Positions 33,596-44,950 of a stretch of DNA of 64,000 nucleotides are shown here, in pieces. Numbering within the stretch: the stretch's first letter is position 1; each line of letters opens with the position of its first letter. Position numbers and translations under genes: made by a program. Origin of the DNA: Hawksworthiomyces lignivorus. Lineage: Eukaryota; Ascomycota; Sordariomycetes; Ophiostomatales; Ophiostomataceae. The DNA lies in NCBI GenBank assembly GCA_002917075.1, contig NTMA01000059.1, positions 2,097 to 66,096 of the forward strand, written 5' to 3'. Below the pieces are notes generated by a model that saw nothing but the letters and a program-made list of their open reading frames with translations, searched no databases and was not told the DNA's origin.

Positions 33596-36500
33596 TCACA
33601 CCAGGCCGGCTTCCATCATCCGCGTGAACCGGCACACGCTCCCGTCGGGCTCCTGGAACCGGTAGTGCTCGCCGTGCACCACGCGGTCCACCTCGGCGCG
33701 CACCACGGGGTACACGTCTTTCCAGGCGTTGCGACCCATCCAGCAGTCCAGGTGGCCGTAGCCTGGGATGACGCGGCGCTTGTACTCGACGCCTTCCTCA
33801 AAGTTGGGGCCCGTCGGCGCCGAGCTGCCAAAGGTGTCGCACAGGATCTCGTACGTCTTCTCGGTGGCCCGCGGCGACAGCACGGCGTTGTCGCCGCCGA
33901 CGAAGAGGAAGATGGGCAGGCCGCGCAGGCGGGTTTGCACATTCTCTGGCGTGGTCAGGACCTCGAACAGGGGGCCGTTGGTCATGACGTGGCCCTGGCT
34001 GCCCTGCAGCATGAGCAGGTGCAACAGGGTCATGTTGACGCCGCCGAAGAAGCGGTCGATCTGGCGGTGGGTGGCCTCGTTGAGGTTGGCGTGGTTCCAG
34101 CAGCGGCCGAAGACGAGGCTGATGCGGTGGCAGGCGGCGCTGCTGCAGAGCTCGCGGCGCGCGTCGGGCAGCAGGCGCAGCGCCTGGTTGAGCAGGCGCT
34201 GCACGAGCGCGTCGTCCTGGCTGGTGCTGCAGCTGAACCACGACCCGGCCAGCGCGCGGTACAGCGTGTCCATGTGCACGGGGTGCGCCGTGGCCTTGAT
34301 CATGTTCATGCTGTTCCAGATGGGGTTCATAAACACCTGCGAGCAGCTGAGGCCCAGCAGCCAGTCTGACGGGATGGTGCCGTCCAGGAGGCCCGTCGCC
34401 AGCGCCACCGAGCCCATGCAGTGCGCGATGGTGTAGATCTTGCTCGGGCCCGACGCGCCGCCGCCGCCGTACTCGGCGCGGATCTTTTCCATCGACGCCC
34501 GGATGTCCAGGCGCGCGTCGTACGTCGTCCAGTTGTTCTCGGCCACCATGAGCTGGCCGATGCGCAGCACGCATACGAAGACGCGGTAGCCGGCGCGGTT
34601 GAAGTAGTTGACGGCGTTGAAGGGGATCGTGGGCAGCGCATAGATCTGGTGGTCCACGGACGCGCCCGGCACGAAGAAGAGGTTCTTGGGCTCGCCGGGC
34701 TGGCCGTCGGCCCGCCGCGGCACGTACTGCGGCAGCGGCTCCCACATGTATAGGCGCGAGTGCACGCCGTCGGACGCCTGGATGTCCGTCCACATGCGCG
34801 TCGGCGGCGTGTTGTTGATGTACCCGCTGTACGACGGCGAAGGGTACTGCAGCTGCGTCAGCGGCGCCAGGAACAGGCTCATCGACTTGCGCGTAAAGTA
34901 TGTCAGGAAGCTGGCCGCGCTGACCGCCTTCTTCAGCAGGCCGCTGCCCGTCGGCGTCAGCGTCAGCAGCTCCGAGAAGAAGTCCGCCGGCTGGATGTGC
35001 ATCACGCCCTTGGCCAGCACGTGCTCGTAGCGCCAGGCGTCCTCCGCGGACGCCCCCCCGAACAGCACGCCGCCGCCTTCCGCGTCGCCGACGCCCGCCA
35101 GCGCGTGCCGCTTCCGCGTGATGGTCACGTACAGCGTGCTGGTGGCCTTCCAGAACTGGAGCGGCGCAAGCGCCACCGACGAGTCCACCACCTTGTAGCC
35201 GTGGAAGTGCAGCGTGTGGCCGTCGGTGCCGCGCATGTCAAAGTCGTACGTCAGGTTGCGCGTGCCGGGCGCCTTCTGGTCCAGGATGAACAGGTTGAAC
35301 GCGCCGCGCTGCACCATGAACGGCGACCCGGGCAGCGTCGGGCACACAAACGTGCCCGTCAGCATGCCGCGGTGCGCGGGGTCGTTGATCACACGGTTCG
35401 TGTCAAACGCCTGCACGCTGAGGAAGAAGCGCGCGCTCTCGCACAGGCTCTGCGCCCGCCGGTACGCCAGCTGGTACGTCTCCTGCTTGTCGTCGCGCAT
35501 GTTGGAGTCGCGGTGCAGGAACCCGGACATGACCTCGCTGAACCCGAACCCGGCCGCGTTCACCGCGCACGCCCGGTCGATCACCTGATTGGCGTCGTGC
35601 ACGCTCTCCGCCTCCGTCTCCTCCTCCTGCATCTCTTCATAGGCAGTAACCCCCAGGCTGCTGCTGCCCGTGCTGAGGCTGTCGTCGAGCGACGGCTCGC
35701 GCGTCAGGCACGGGTGCGCCGGCTTCCCAAACAGGTCGAGAATGCCGTTGCCCTCCGTGCGGATGGTCAGGCCGCGCGACTTGGCGTACAGGCTGACCGA
35801 GCGCTCGGCAAGCGCCGCGATGGTCGCCAGGGGGTTGGCGCCCAGCGCGGTGGGGATGGCAGAGCCGTCGGTGACGATGAGGCCTTCGTGCACCTCGCAG
35901 CCGTTGCCCGTAAAGAGACGGCCGATGTGGTCGGAGGCGCCCGTCGCGCCGGTGTTGTCCCGGGCCATGGACGCACCCCTATCTTGTCAGCAGGCATCCA
36001 GGAAGAAGGGCTATCACAGAGCAAAAGAAATCAAAGACAAAAGGAAGAAACTCACCCGATGGGATGGACGGTGACCTGCTGGTCCATCAAGGCGAAGAAG
36101 GGGTTGCCCACAAGGGTGCCGCCCACTGCCTGTGTCGCCTTGGCCAGCACGTTGTTGAGGTACTTGACGTGGTCGCTGCGGCCCACGCCCAGGAACTCCA
36201 GCACCGGCTTGTCGTTCTTGAGGGACAGGACGGCCTGGTTGCTGTCGTGCGACATGATGAGGTAGACCTGCGTCTTCTCGACGGCGCCCTGGGGGAAGTA
36301 GGGCCCCAGAAGACGGCTGCCCCAGCGTGATAGCGCCGCCTGGGCTTGCTGCACCACAGACTCGTTCTTGGGCTTCTCCGACCCGGGCAGCAGGTCGAGC
36401 ATGCCCTGCAGGAAGTGGGCGAGCGCATGGGGCACGGCGCCCTCCTCGATGACATACCCGTCCAGCGGGTTGTCGTGGTCGGCGCGGTTGTCGATGATGC

Positions 36501-38202
36501 CCGTGATGGTGGGGCCGATTGGGCGGTACGGAGATGGATATGGACGGCCGATGGCGTTTGTCTGCTTGTCGGTGTTGTAGCCAAAGGCCAGGATGTCGCC
36601 GTTGCCGCTCATGTTCTGGCCGACATTGTCGCTGAGGCCGAGGCCCATGGCCTTGCTGCGCAGCAGGATCTCGGTGGTGCCGATGGCGCCGGCGCCGAGG
36701 AAGACGGCGTGGCGCGCATACACCCACATCAGGTCGCCGTGCAGGTTGGCCTTGAAGTGGCCGCGGTTGCAGCCGTGCCAGGCAAAGTAGATGCGGTAGC
36801 CGCCGCGGCCATCGGTGACCTTCTCGACGTACCGCACCTCGCACTCGCAGAACAGCTCTGCGCCCCAGTTCCAGGCGTCCGCGAGATAGGTCACCAGGGT
36901 GGTGTTCTTGGACCCGTCGTTGATGCCGGTGCAGTCCTGGCCCGTCAGCGCGGACGCCGACATCTCGACGCCACAGCTGTTGGGGCCGTTGCGGAACCGG
37001 GTGGTCTGCTTCACGCGAGAGAACTTGTCGCTCATACCCATGTACTCGGCCTGCTTCTTCAGCAGGTCGAGCTTGGGCAGCGTCGGCCAATCTTCCGGAT
37101 ATTGTTCCGGTTCAAGCACGGCCTCCACCTTGTTATAGTCTACGTGAAAGAAGTGTCAGACGAAGGGGTCATTCCAAAAGCATGGGCAGACATACGTACA
37201 TTTGTCCAGCGCGCCACTCTCACGAAGCTCCGGCGGCCAGGCCTTCAGGGACATTGTTTTCTCGTCAGCACGGAGGAAGACGTTGGCATTGATCAAACTC
37301 GTTCCGCCAAGTCCTATGAGATGTCGAGTCAGCCTTGCTCGTCACGATCAGTTCATGTTTTCCATCTTACCATTGCAGACGACAGTGTTCTGGCCCTTGC
37401 CGAATATCAAGTGGTACATGCCCGTGGACTTGCCCGTGTCGATGGGAATGCTGTTGAGAAAGGACGACGGCTCCAGCTCGCCGGAGCAGTGCAGCTCGCT
37501 AAAGGCCTCGGTCGCGCTCGTCGGGTACTCGCCCGGCCAGCGCTCCTTGCCCAGCTCCAGGACGCAGACGCTCTGGCCGGCGCGGGCCATGCGCGAAGCG
37601 GCTACGCCGCCGCCGTAGCCCGAGCCGATGACCACGACGTCATAGGAGTTGCGCATGAGCTCGACGGGACGGCTAATGCGGGGGAACTTCTTGGCGCCGG
37701 TATCATCCGCCGCCGCGTAGGAGTTGATGTTGGCGTGGGCGCGGGACTGGGGCCCACCGGCCTCGTAGTCCATGGGCCTGGAGCCTCCATATCCCGCGGC
37801 TGCCGAGGGTGCCTTGCTGAACAGCGGCATGGTCTTGCTTCTCGCTTTTCTCTTGGTAGCGCTGCTGTTGTTGTGGGTATTTGGAGACAGGGACGCGGAG
37901 GTCGAAACGCCATGGTCTTCGTCAACAAAAGGAGAGGGAATAGCAGTCGTATCGGATGCAGAAGGGCTATGCGAGGGCCTTTTAGTAGTTCCCGATATGC
38001 TTGGGCTTCGTGGCTGCTCTAGCCATTCCGGTTTGTCCGGGCTGCCCAGGCTGCCAGAAGAGGCCTTCTCTTGGGGGCCATCAACTGATTTTGGCATCCC
38101 GACCATGGCAGAAGGGGCAAAGGGAACGAAGCCACCAGGCAAGAGGCCATTGCCAGCTGGCATCTTGTCAAAATCAATACCGGTTCCGTTCAGAGTGTCC
38201 AT
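33596..38202 (-). CDS. GMC-type FAD oxidoreductase fused to an alpha/beta hydrolase
   Basis: Two-enzyme fusion, about 1,470 aa, in exons 38202-37371, 37313-37200, 37139-36056 and 35978-33596 with consistent phases. Residues 1-180 are disordered. The FAD-binding motif VVVIGSGYGGGVAASRMARA is near 187, followed by LGGTSLINANVFLRAD and, at the third junction, the GMC/cholesterol-oxidase active-site segment HPIGGASMARDNTG. The NAD-fold end GLIVTDGSAIPTALGANPLATIAALAER closes the oxidase. The C-terminal half is an alpha/beta hydrolase: MWEPLPQYVPRR, FFVPGASVDHQIYALP, nucleophile elbow IAHCMGSVA (Cys1197), acid GGDNAVLSP (Asp1373) and GYGHLDCW (His1419). Cholesterol-oxidase-like GMC proteins with this fusion occur in fungi and actinobacteria. 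The substrate is probably a sterol or large lipid, by inference. The upstream open frame to 38319 lacks an ATG, so M at 38202 is preferred. Confidence 0.88.
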
Positions 38203-41200
38203 GGTGGGCAGGACGGGATTCGCTCCTGTGGGTGCTGCCGGTGGAGAAATATCAAGGACAAATGCGTGTGGGACGGGACAGCTGCATGAGAGAAAAAGCA
38301 CGAGGAGACGAAGGAACACTGCTAAGACATAAGAGGTAGATTAAAATAGTAGTGCAGGGCGCGATATTCTAAACGGATAGTGATGCAGGAAAATAGAGCA
38401 ACCGGATAACAAGACGACAAAACAAGGTGCATGAGCATCATGAGATCCTATATAGAAGCTATGGGGCGGAGGCCATGGGAGAGAAGGGGTCTTAATAACA
38501 AGAAGCCAAGACATTCTCGATCTTCTTCTCGTCCCTCTCTTAACCCCCTGTCCTAGTCTCCGTGCTACCATCGAGAGAGTGAGAGAGGTCTGGATTTTCA
38601 TTCTTACCACTCTTAGTCAAGCCAGATAAGCCGGCCCGTTTCCTCTTTACGCAGTACAGAACTTTTACGGCAGTACATGCACATTATGCCCTAAGCCGGG
38701 CGGATAAGGCGAGAATGGGTCCCAGTAAAAATGGGGTGAGAACGGGGAAACGAGGCACAAAGAAAAGGTATACAAATGTCGACAGGGGTAGAAGGCTGTG
38801 GATTACACAGTGGGGAGGTGAGTGAGAGCGAGAGAGAAAAGAAGGGACGAAAAAGAATAGACGGGGTCAAATGAAGAAACATAATACGGAAAAGGTGCAC
38901 CTGTCGATGTAAGTGGATGTACTGCGACGTTCCGCGCTGTCGTCGTTCGCAGCACTGTCGTTTTCGGCGAGCCACACAGCCCATGTCAATCATAGCCTCA
39001 TTGGTTGCGTGCCATCGACACTGGCGCGGAAAAAAAGAAAATATACTTGGGGGTGCTGCCCCGGCTCCCATTGGATGAAAATGCGAACTGAGGGCGGGTC
39101 GGAGGAGAAAGTTGTAATACGTACGCCATCCTCGGTAGGGGTAGTAGAGCGGTAGGTAGGGTAGCATTCGTTTCTACGACTAACATGTGTTCTTTGACAA
39201 GGGACATTGTGAGCAGCGGCGCCATTCATCCACTGCTGCTCTTTCTCCTTGGGAGCGAGAGAAAGACAATGGGACTGTATCAAGATGGAGGGTGTGCTGA
39301 GTTGACACCGTCCGTCATCTTCGGTAATATTAGTCAAAGAAGATGGGCAGATGCGACGGACAGAGACCAAAGAAAGACGGCGGCAGAGGAAAACAGGATG
39401 TCTCTGCCCTCTTGGCGCCAGCTTCCCATAGACGATCGACAGCCGTAGCACCTCGCTCCGCAGTAGCTGGTGGCGGAGACGGGAGAGAAAGTTCGCAGGT
39501 TGGCCCCTTGTTCAGCAGAGAAACCAGGCTTGCCCAAATTTAGACATCGTCCGCTCTTCATAGCCCCGTCGATGCTGATGCCATGGGCACAGGCCTATCT
39601 GCTCTGCTATAGTATGTACCCTTAGAGCCCTTCTATCTCTGATTGGCAAAATTGTCCTGTTTCCCAGCGTTGCAGCCAAGCAACTCCGTCATTTTGTTCA
39701 GGCGTCAGCACTTGCCTCGATCAGCCTTGCCTAGTGAGAGCTATGGCGCTTATGCTTGCCAATGGCCTCTTGGCCTCTCACTCTCACGTACCATCCGACT
39801 GAGAATGGCCGAAGAAACAGCAGGCGACGTCCCAAGATAAGGTGAGATTTTCTACGGATCCCTCTGAAGAGATTTCCTTTTCGTCTCCGTCGCAAGGTCA
39901 GCCCCGTCACGATCCCACTCTGTTTCCCGAGACCCTGCTGGCCTTGTATTTCAATTGGCCGCATGGCGCATTGTTGCACAATTCCTCCACGTGCACGTCT
40001 AACCCCTGGCCCCCGACAGATGGGTGTATGAGTTTTTGCGTAATATGCCCAGGGGAAAAGCCCAGAGGGCAAAAAGCGAGGCAAGAAAATTTGCCTGGTT
40101 CCACACTTTGCCTAGGGCAATCTTTCTCTCGAGTCCCAACTTGGAGGGTAATGTGATTCCCCAAAAGGCCATCGGATGCGCAATTTTCCAACCTCGGAAA
40201 CCCGCTAGCAGTGCTCAACACGAAAATGAAGAAATAGCTCCCCCACGAAGAGGGTGTACAGGACACAAACGTACTAGCTGTGGCAGCGACACCAGTCCCG
40301 AGTGAAGTGTGTGTGTGTGAGTGTGTGCGGAAGAGAATGTGTGTGTACAGAGTATGTATGTATGTGTTTGTGCATGTATGTATTTATGTCGTTGGACTAC
40401 GTCGTACGTTGCAGACGTTACCGTTCTCTACGAATCCCATATTACAGCACCCGTCAAAAAGGAAGCACAGGAGCCGCGTGCAGCTCCCCTGGCTCTCTCT
40501 CTGTAATATTTGCCAGAAGCAGACAAGACGCAGCGGGAATGCAGCCCGTGCAGACAAATATGTATGCTTAGTCTCGGGTAGGCAGAAGGATCCGCAAGCC
40601 CTCTACATACATACAGCTAAAAAGAGGCAGGGGTCCGAGCAGGGTGGACCCGGGCCAATCTCCCTGCCCAGTTGCGAGTGCAGCTGAGACTTCCAGGAAA
40701 GGAAGCCCAAGGGGAAAATATCGCAATAAAATACGGCAAAAGATGGACAATACGGATGTACATGGCTCATCGACGCCCAGGAGGGAAGAAGCAGAAGAAA
40801 GAGGAGGAGGAGAAACAAAGAGGAGAGGGGAAAAAGCAAGATACGAAGTACGCAGTCCGGATTCGGGGGTAATCAGAGCAGAAAGCCAAAGGGAGGCATG
40901 CCATTGGTTCTCATCTGGCAATGAGTGATGAGCGTCAAGCCACAATTCTTCAGCACAGCCCAGACTCGCACCCGTCAGATTGGTTTCTTACTCCGTAACA
41001 AAGGAGAAGAGTGCAACCCAACACCAAGAGAATGCACATAAGATACTAGGCTCTTATTTCGTACCTGGGACTTGTGCGAGTAAGACGAGATGCGTGCAGA
41101 GAGACATCGCAGCATAAGCCCTATACGATCGAGACCAAACTTGACTGGACAAGACACGTGGAAAACCCCTTGCTTCAGCGTTGAGTACGGAAAATTCCGT

Positions 41201-43026
41201 CGCTGGATGTTTGGACGTTTTGCTTCATATCCGCCTCGAACCGTTGCATCTTGGAGCTTTCATAGGAGGATACTCTAATGGCTGGGATGCTGCCTGTTCG
41301 CATTTGAATACCGAGCGCCCTGCGGACGCAGATGGGCTGCACGTCACGACCAGGCACATCGGACTGCCAACATGGATGAAATGATCCAACAAAAGTGCAT
41401 GCAAGCGCCGCTTACTTCGAGATCCTGTTTAGATTTTCAGTTCATTTTTTACATTTTGTATTTCGATTTTTTTTAATTAAATTTAATACATAAGTAAATA
41501 AAAAATGTACTTATAAATAAGAGAGCGGGAGAGAGAAGAAGGATCAAAAAAAGAAAAGAAAAAGGCTGTGTTGCTTTGGGGGCTGCTATTCTGGGAACGC
41601 TGCATTGTGGCAAGGCTTCAGGTGTCTAGTCTGTTGGTAAGTTCAGCGTTCGCTTTCGTTCGTGGAGTCGACACACCCAGCCGTTAGTAACGGCCAGCCG
41701 CAAGGCAGATCGTTTTCGCATTCTCACATCTCCCTCTTTATATGACACATCGCTCGCTGCCCTCGCAACTGTGATTCGTGCTGGAGGTAAAAAGTACCGT
41801 AAGCTGACATCTCTTGGTACCGAAGACCATTGGTCGAAACCAGAGAGTGAAAGGAGCCGAAGATTGAGAAAAAACTGCCGAATGGAACAATTCGAAATGG
41901 ATAAAGAGAAAAAAAGAAAAGAAAGGAAAAAAAGAAGAAGAAAAAAGATGTTAATCGACGGTTTTGTTAGAAAGGGGGCGAGCCTGGTGGGTGCATCAGG
42001 CTGAGAGGTCAGAGACGGTCTTCTTCACAGGTCACCTCTGCGAGCTAGGCTTACAATTCCCTGTTTTGCGCATACTCATCGCCGCCGTTCACATGTCAGT
42101 AAAATTGCACAAGATTGTCTCTCGAAGACGCACGTCAGTCCAAGGACCACTTGCAGCAAATGGATGAACATGTATTGGCTTTTTTTATTGCTCTTGGTGT
42201 GTCTTATCCGACGCATCAGAGGCCAGAGGCGTCCCGCACCTATTCTCTGTGCGTTGTATTCCTTTCGAACAGAGCGCTAATACTGCGCAGCATGCTGCAG
42301 CAGTAGCTCGTCGTCCCGCTGGAGCGAAAATAGAGAGAGGCAAGCGCGCGCAGTGGAACGAAAGAGGAGCGAGGAGCGGTTTTGCACAGCCTCTCTCCGC
42401 GGCGTTGTGTTACAAAAACTGACATGCCGTCTGCGTTCTGGCTCCCGGGAAGACGGAAAGGGGCCCTCCCGTCTGTTGAGCTAGCATCGCCAGCAGTGTG
42501 TAAATAAAAATAAAACGGGAGAATAAAACCACCATTGTTAGTTCGCTCGGTTTGCAGGATGCTGGTGTGTCTTTTCGCCAATCATAAACATTGACCATTT
42601 TGATTTTGGGGGCGCACAACATAAACTGGGTCGAGGGAAAAGATGTCGCATGTTCAGCTTTTCCCTGTTTGGAAGAGAATACGTGTACGTTCCAAAGACA
42701 GCAAGACGAAAGGAGACATTACGATGAGAGGTATTCAGAATAGAAGATATCATTGAAGAGAAAATCCAATTTAGCCCACCCAAATTCATGTCCATAACGG
42801 AGAAAAGCAAATACAGTCGCTGAAGTGGTAACATAAAAAAAAATAGCTAAACCAAAGAAATAGGCTGGGAAGACAGAAACCCTCGTATCAAATGCCATCC
42901 CTCAAGGTATATATGCTTTCGAAATGAATCCTACTTATAAAAAATTGTCTTTGTTTTTTTTTGCGGGATTTATCGGGGAGTCGTCTGTCCCAGGCCGAAA
43001 GAAAAGGGGTGCCTGCCTCTCTCTTT
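38203..43026. other. Long intergenic region (4.8 kb), no supported gene
   Basis: No frame shows codon bias or a family motif. Contents: a GT-rich microsatellite at 40308-40390 (GTGTGT, GTATGTAT units), an AT-rich low-complexity tract at 41440-41520, A/G-rich tracts at 40790-40850 and 41900-41950. No tRNA, rRNA or transposon ends were recognised. Confidence 0.5.
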
Positions 43027-44950
43027 TTACAGCTTGGCCCACCAGTCGCCCTGGTCGTGCATGGCGCGGGCGACCTTGACGAAGCCGGCGATGTTGGAGC
43101 CGGCGACCAGGGACGGCAGCTCGCCCTCGGCGGTCTCGACGTACTCCTTGGCGGTGTTGAGGCCGTTCTCGAAGGCGTTCTTCATAATGTCCTTGAGCTT
43201 GTTGTCGACCTCCTCCTCGGTCCAGCTGAGGCGCTGGCTGTTCTGGGCCATCTCGAGGCCGGAGACGGCGACGCCGCCGCAGTTGGAGGCCTTGCCGGGG
43301 GCGTACCAGACAGACTCGCCCTTCTTCTCCTTGCGGTCGGCCTCGAAGACGTCGATGGCCTCCTGGGTGCAGCCCATGTTGGAGCCCTCGGCGACGAAGC
43401 GGGCGCCGGCGCTCAGCAGGGCCTTGGCCTCGTCGCCGCTGACCTCGTTCTGCGTGGCGCAGGGCAGGGCGATGTCGACCTTGCCGACGTGCACCCAGGG
43501 GCGGGCGCCCTCGAGGTAGGTGAAGCGCTCGCCGGCGTCGAAGGCGGTCAGGGCCTTGCGGTCGACCTTGAGCGCGGCGATGGCGGCGACGTCCTCGGGG
43601 GTCACGTAGCCGCCCTCCTTGGCGACGATGGCGCCCTTGGAGTCGGACAGCGACACGACGGTGGCGCCGAGCTCGATCAGCTTGAGCGCCGCGTACTGGG
43701 CGACGTTGCCCGAGCCCGAGACGGCCACGCGCTTGCCCTTGAAGTCGCCGGCGCCGGCGTACTGCAGCATGTGGCCGACGTAGTAGACCAGGCCGTAGCC
43801 GGTGGCCTCGGGGCGGATCAGGCTGCCGCCCCACGAGAGGCCCTTGCCGGTCAGCACGCCCTCAAAGGTGTTGCGGGCCTGGCGGTAGGTGCCAAACAGC
43901 CAGCCGATCTCGCGGCCGGACACGCCAATGTCGCCGGCGGGCACGTCGGTGTCGGCGCCGATGTGGCGCGACAGCTCGCGCATAAAGGCCACGCAGAAGC
44001 GGCGGATCTCGCCGTCGCTCTTGCCCTTGGGGTCGAAGTCGGCACCGCCCTTGCCACCGCCCATCATCACTAGAGAGGCAGATTGTCAGCACATAGGGAT
44101 GAGTTTCTCCGGGTGGGAATGGACCAGGACGCTAAGAAGTTGACTTACGGCCAGTGAGGGCATTCTTGAAGATCTGCTCAAAGCCGAGGAACTTCAGACT
44201 AGTACTGAGTTAGCTCTATGCGCTCTATGCGCTCCTCTATTGAAGGCTCTTGCAAGGCAAGCGCCGTCTAAAACCAGAAACGACCTGGCGCTGGGGCTAA
44301 AGGAGAAAAAAAGAGAGTGACGTACATCGACAGGTTCACGGTAGGGTGGAACCGCAGGCCACCCTTGTACGGGCCCAGGGCCGAGTTGAACTGGACGCGG
44401 AAGCCGCGGTTGACCTGCAGCTCGCCCTTGTCATCCTCCCAGACGACGCGGAACTGGATCACACGCTCGGGGATGGAGACGACCTTGAGGGCAGTGCGGT
44501 ACTCGGGGTTCTTGTGGAACAGGGTGCTGTTCTCGAGCGTGCTGACGAGCTCTGTGGGCCATGGAAACGAGATAGTATCAGTAAACAGCTCTTCTTTTTT
44601 TTTTTTTTTTTTTGTTTGCGGCTTTTAGCGGTTATCGTTAAACGCAATGAGGTTTATCAGGCCCATCTGATTTGTTGAGGCCTTTTATTGATTTTCAACG
44701 TGCGTTCTTTTCTGCCGTTCTTCTCCAATCCTTGCTTCTTTTTATCGGTGTTTTATCTCCTCGTTTGTCATGACGTCTTCTCTTATCTCTCTCAGGTCTC
44801 TCATTTTTCCCCTTTCGGGGAGAGCTGAGCTTTGCCACCCTTCTTATCTCATTTCCATTCCAGGTTTCTCTTGCACGTTTTTCTTTTCTAAGCCAATTAC
44901 GTACCGTTGTAGGCCTGCTGGAACTCAGGCTCGTTGGGAAGGTTAGACAT
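43027..44950 (-). CDS. gdhA: NADP-specific glutamate dehydrogenase
   Basis: Assimilates ammonium by reductive amination of 2-oxoglutarate, a hub of fungal nitrogen metabolism; a homohexamer in the cytosol. Four exons: 44950-44905 (46 nt), 44551-44326, 44198-44149 (50 nt) and 44069-43027, giving 454 aa, the family length. The joined reading restores [27 protein letters not shown] without gaps. The active-site Lys lies in [19 protein letters not shown]. Other landmarks are [15 protein letters not shown], the dinucleotide motif [17 protein letters not shown] and [15 protein letters not shown]. The first intron is unusually long (353 bp) and carries four GATA-factor consensus sites, listed separately. 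Yeast has two isozymes; only one gene is in this window. Confidence 0.97.
44742..44849 (-). promoter_or_regulatory. Cluster of GATA-factor sites in intron 1 of gdhA
   Basis: Four HGATAR motifs read on the gene strand: positions 44742-44747 (CGATAA), 44753-44758, 44783-44788 and 44844-44849 (AGATAA each), all within the 353-bp first intron. NIT2/AreA-type GATA activators control nitrogen-assimilation genes in filamentous fungi, so regulatory use is plausible, but the motif is short and its function is inferred. Confidence 0.35.

Noticed and set aside
34760..38022. Two long + strand frames (501 and 558 codons) opposite the GMC-hydrolase gene
   Set aside because: Val/Ala/Gln/Arg-rich antisense shadows; the minus strand carries FAD and hydrolase motifs with spliced continuity.
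38319..38319. Upstream start for the GMC-hydrolase protein giving a hydrophobic N-terminus like a signal peptide
   Set aside because: The codon there is GTG, not ATG; the first in-frame ATG is at 38202 and gives no signal peptide.
40302..40390. GT-rich repeat considered as a CRISPR or regulatory array
   Set aside because: It is a simple eukaryotic microsatellite with no spacers.
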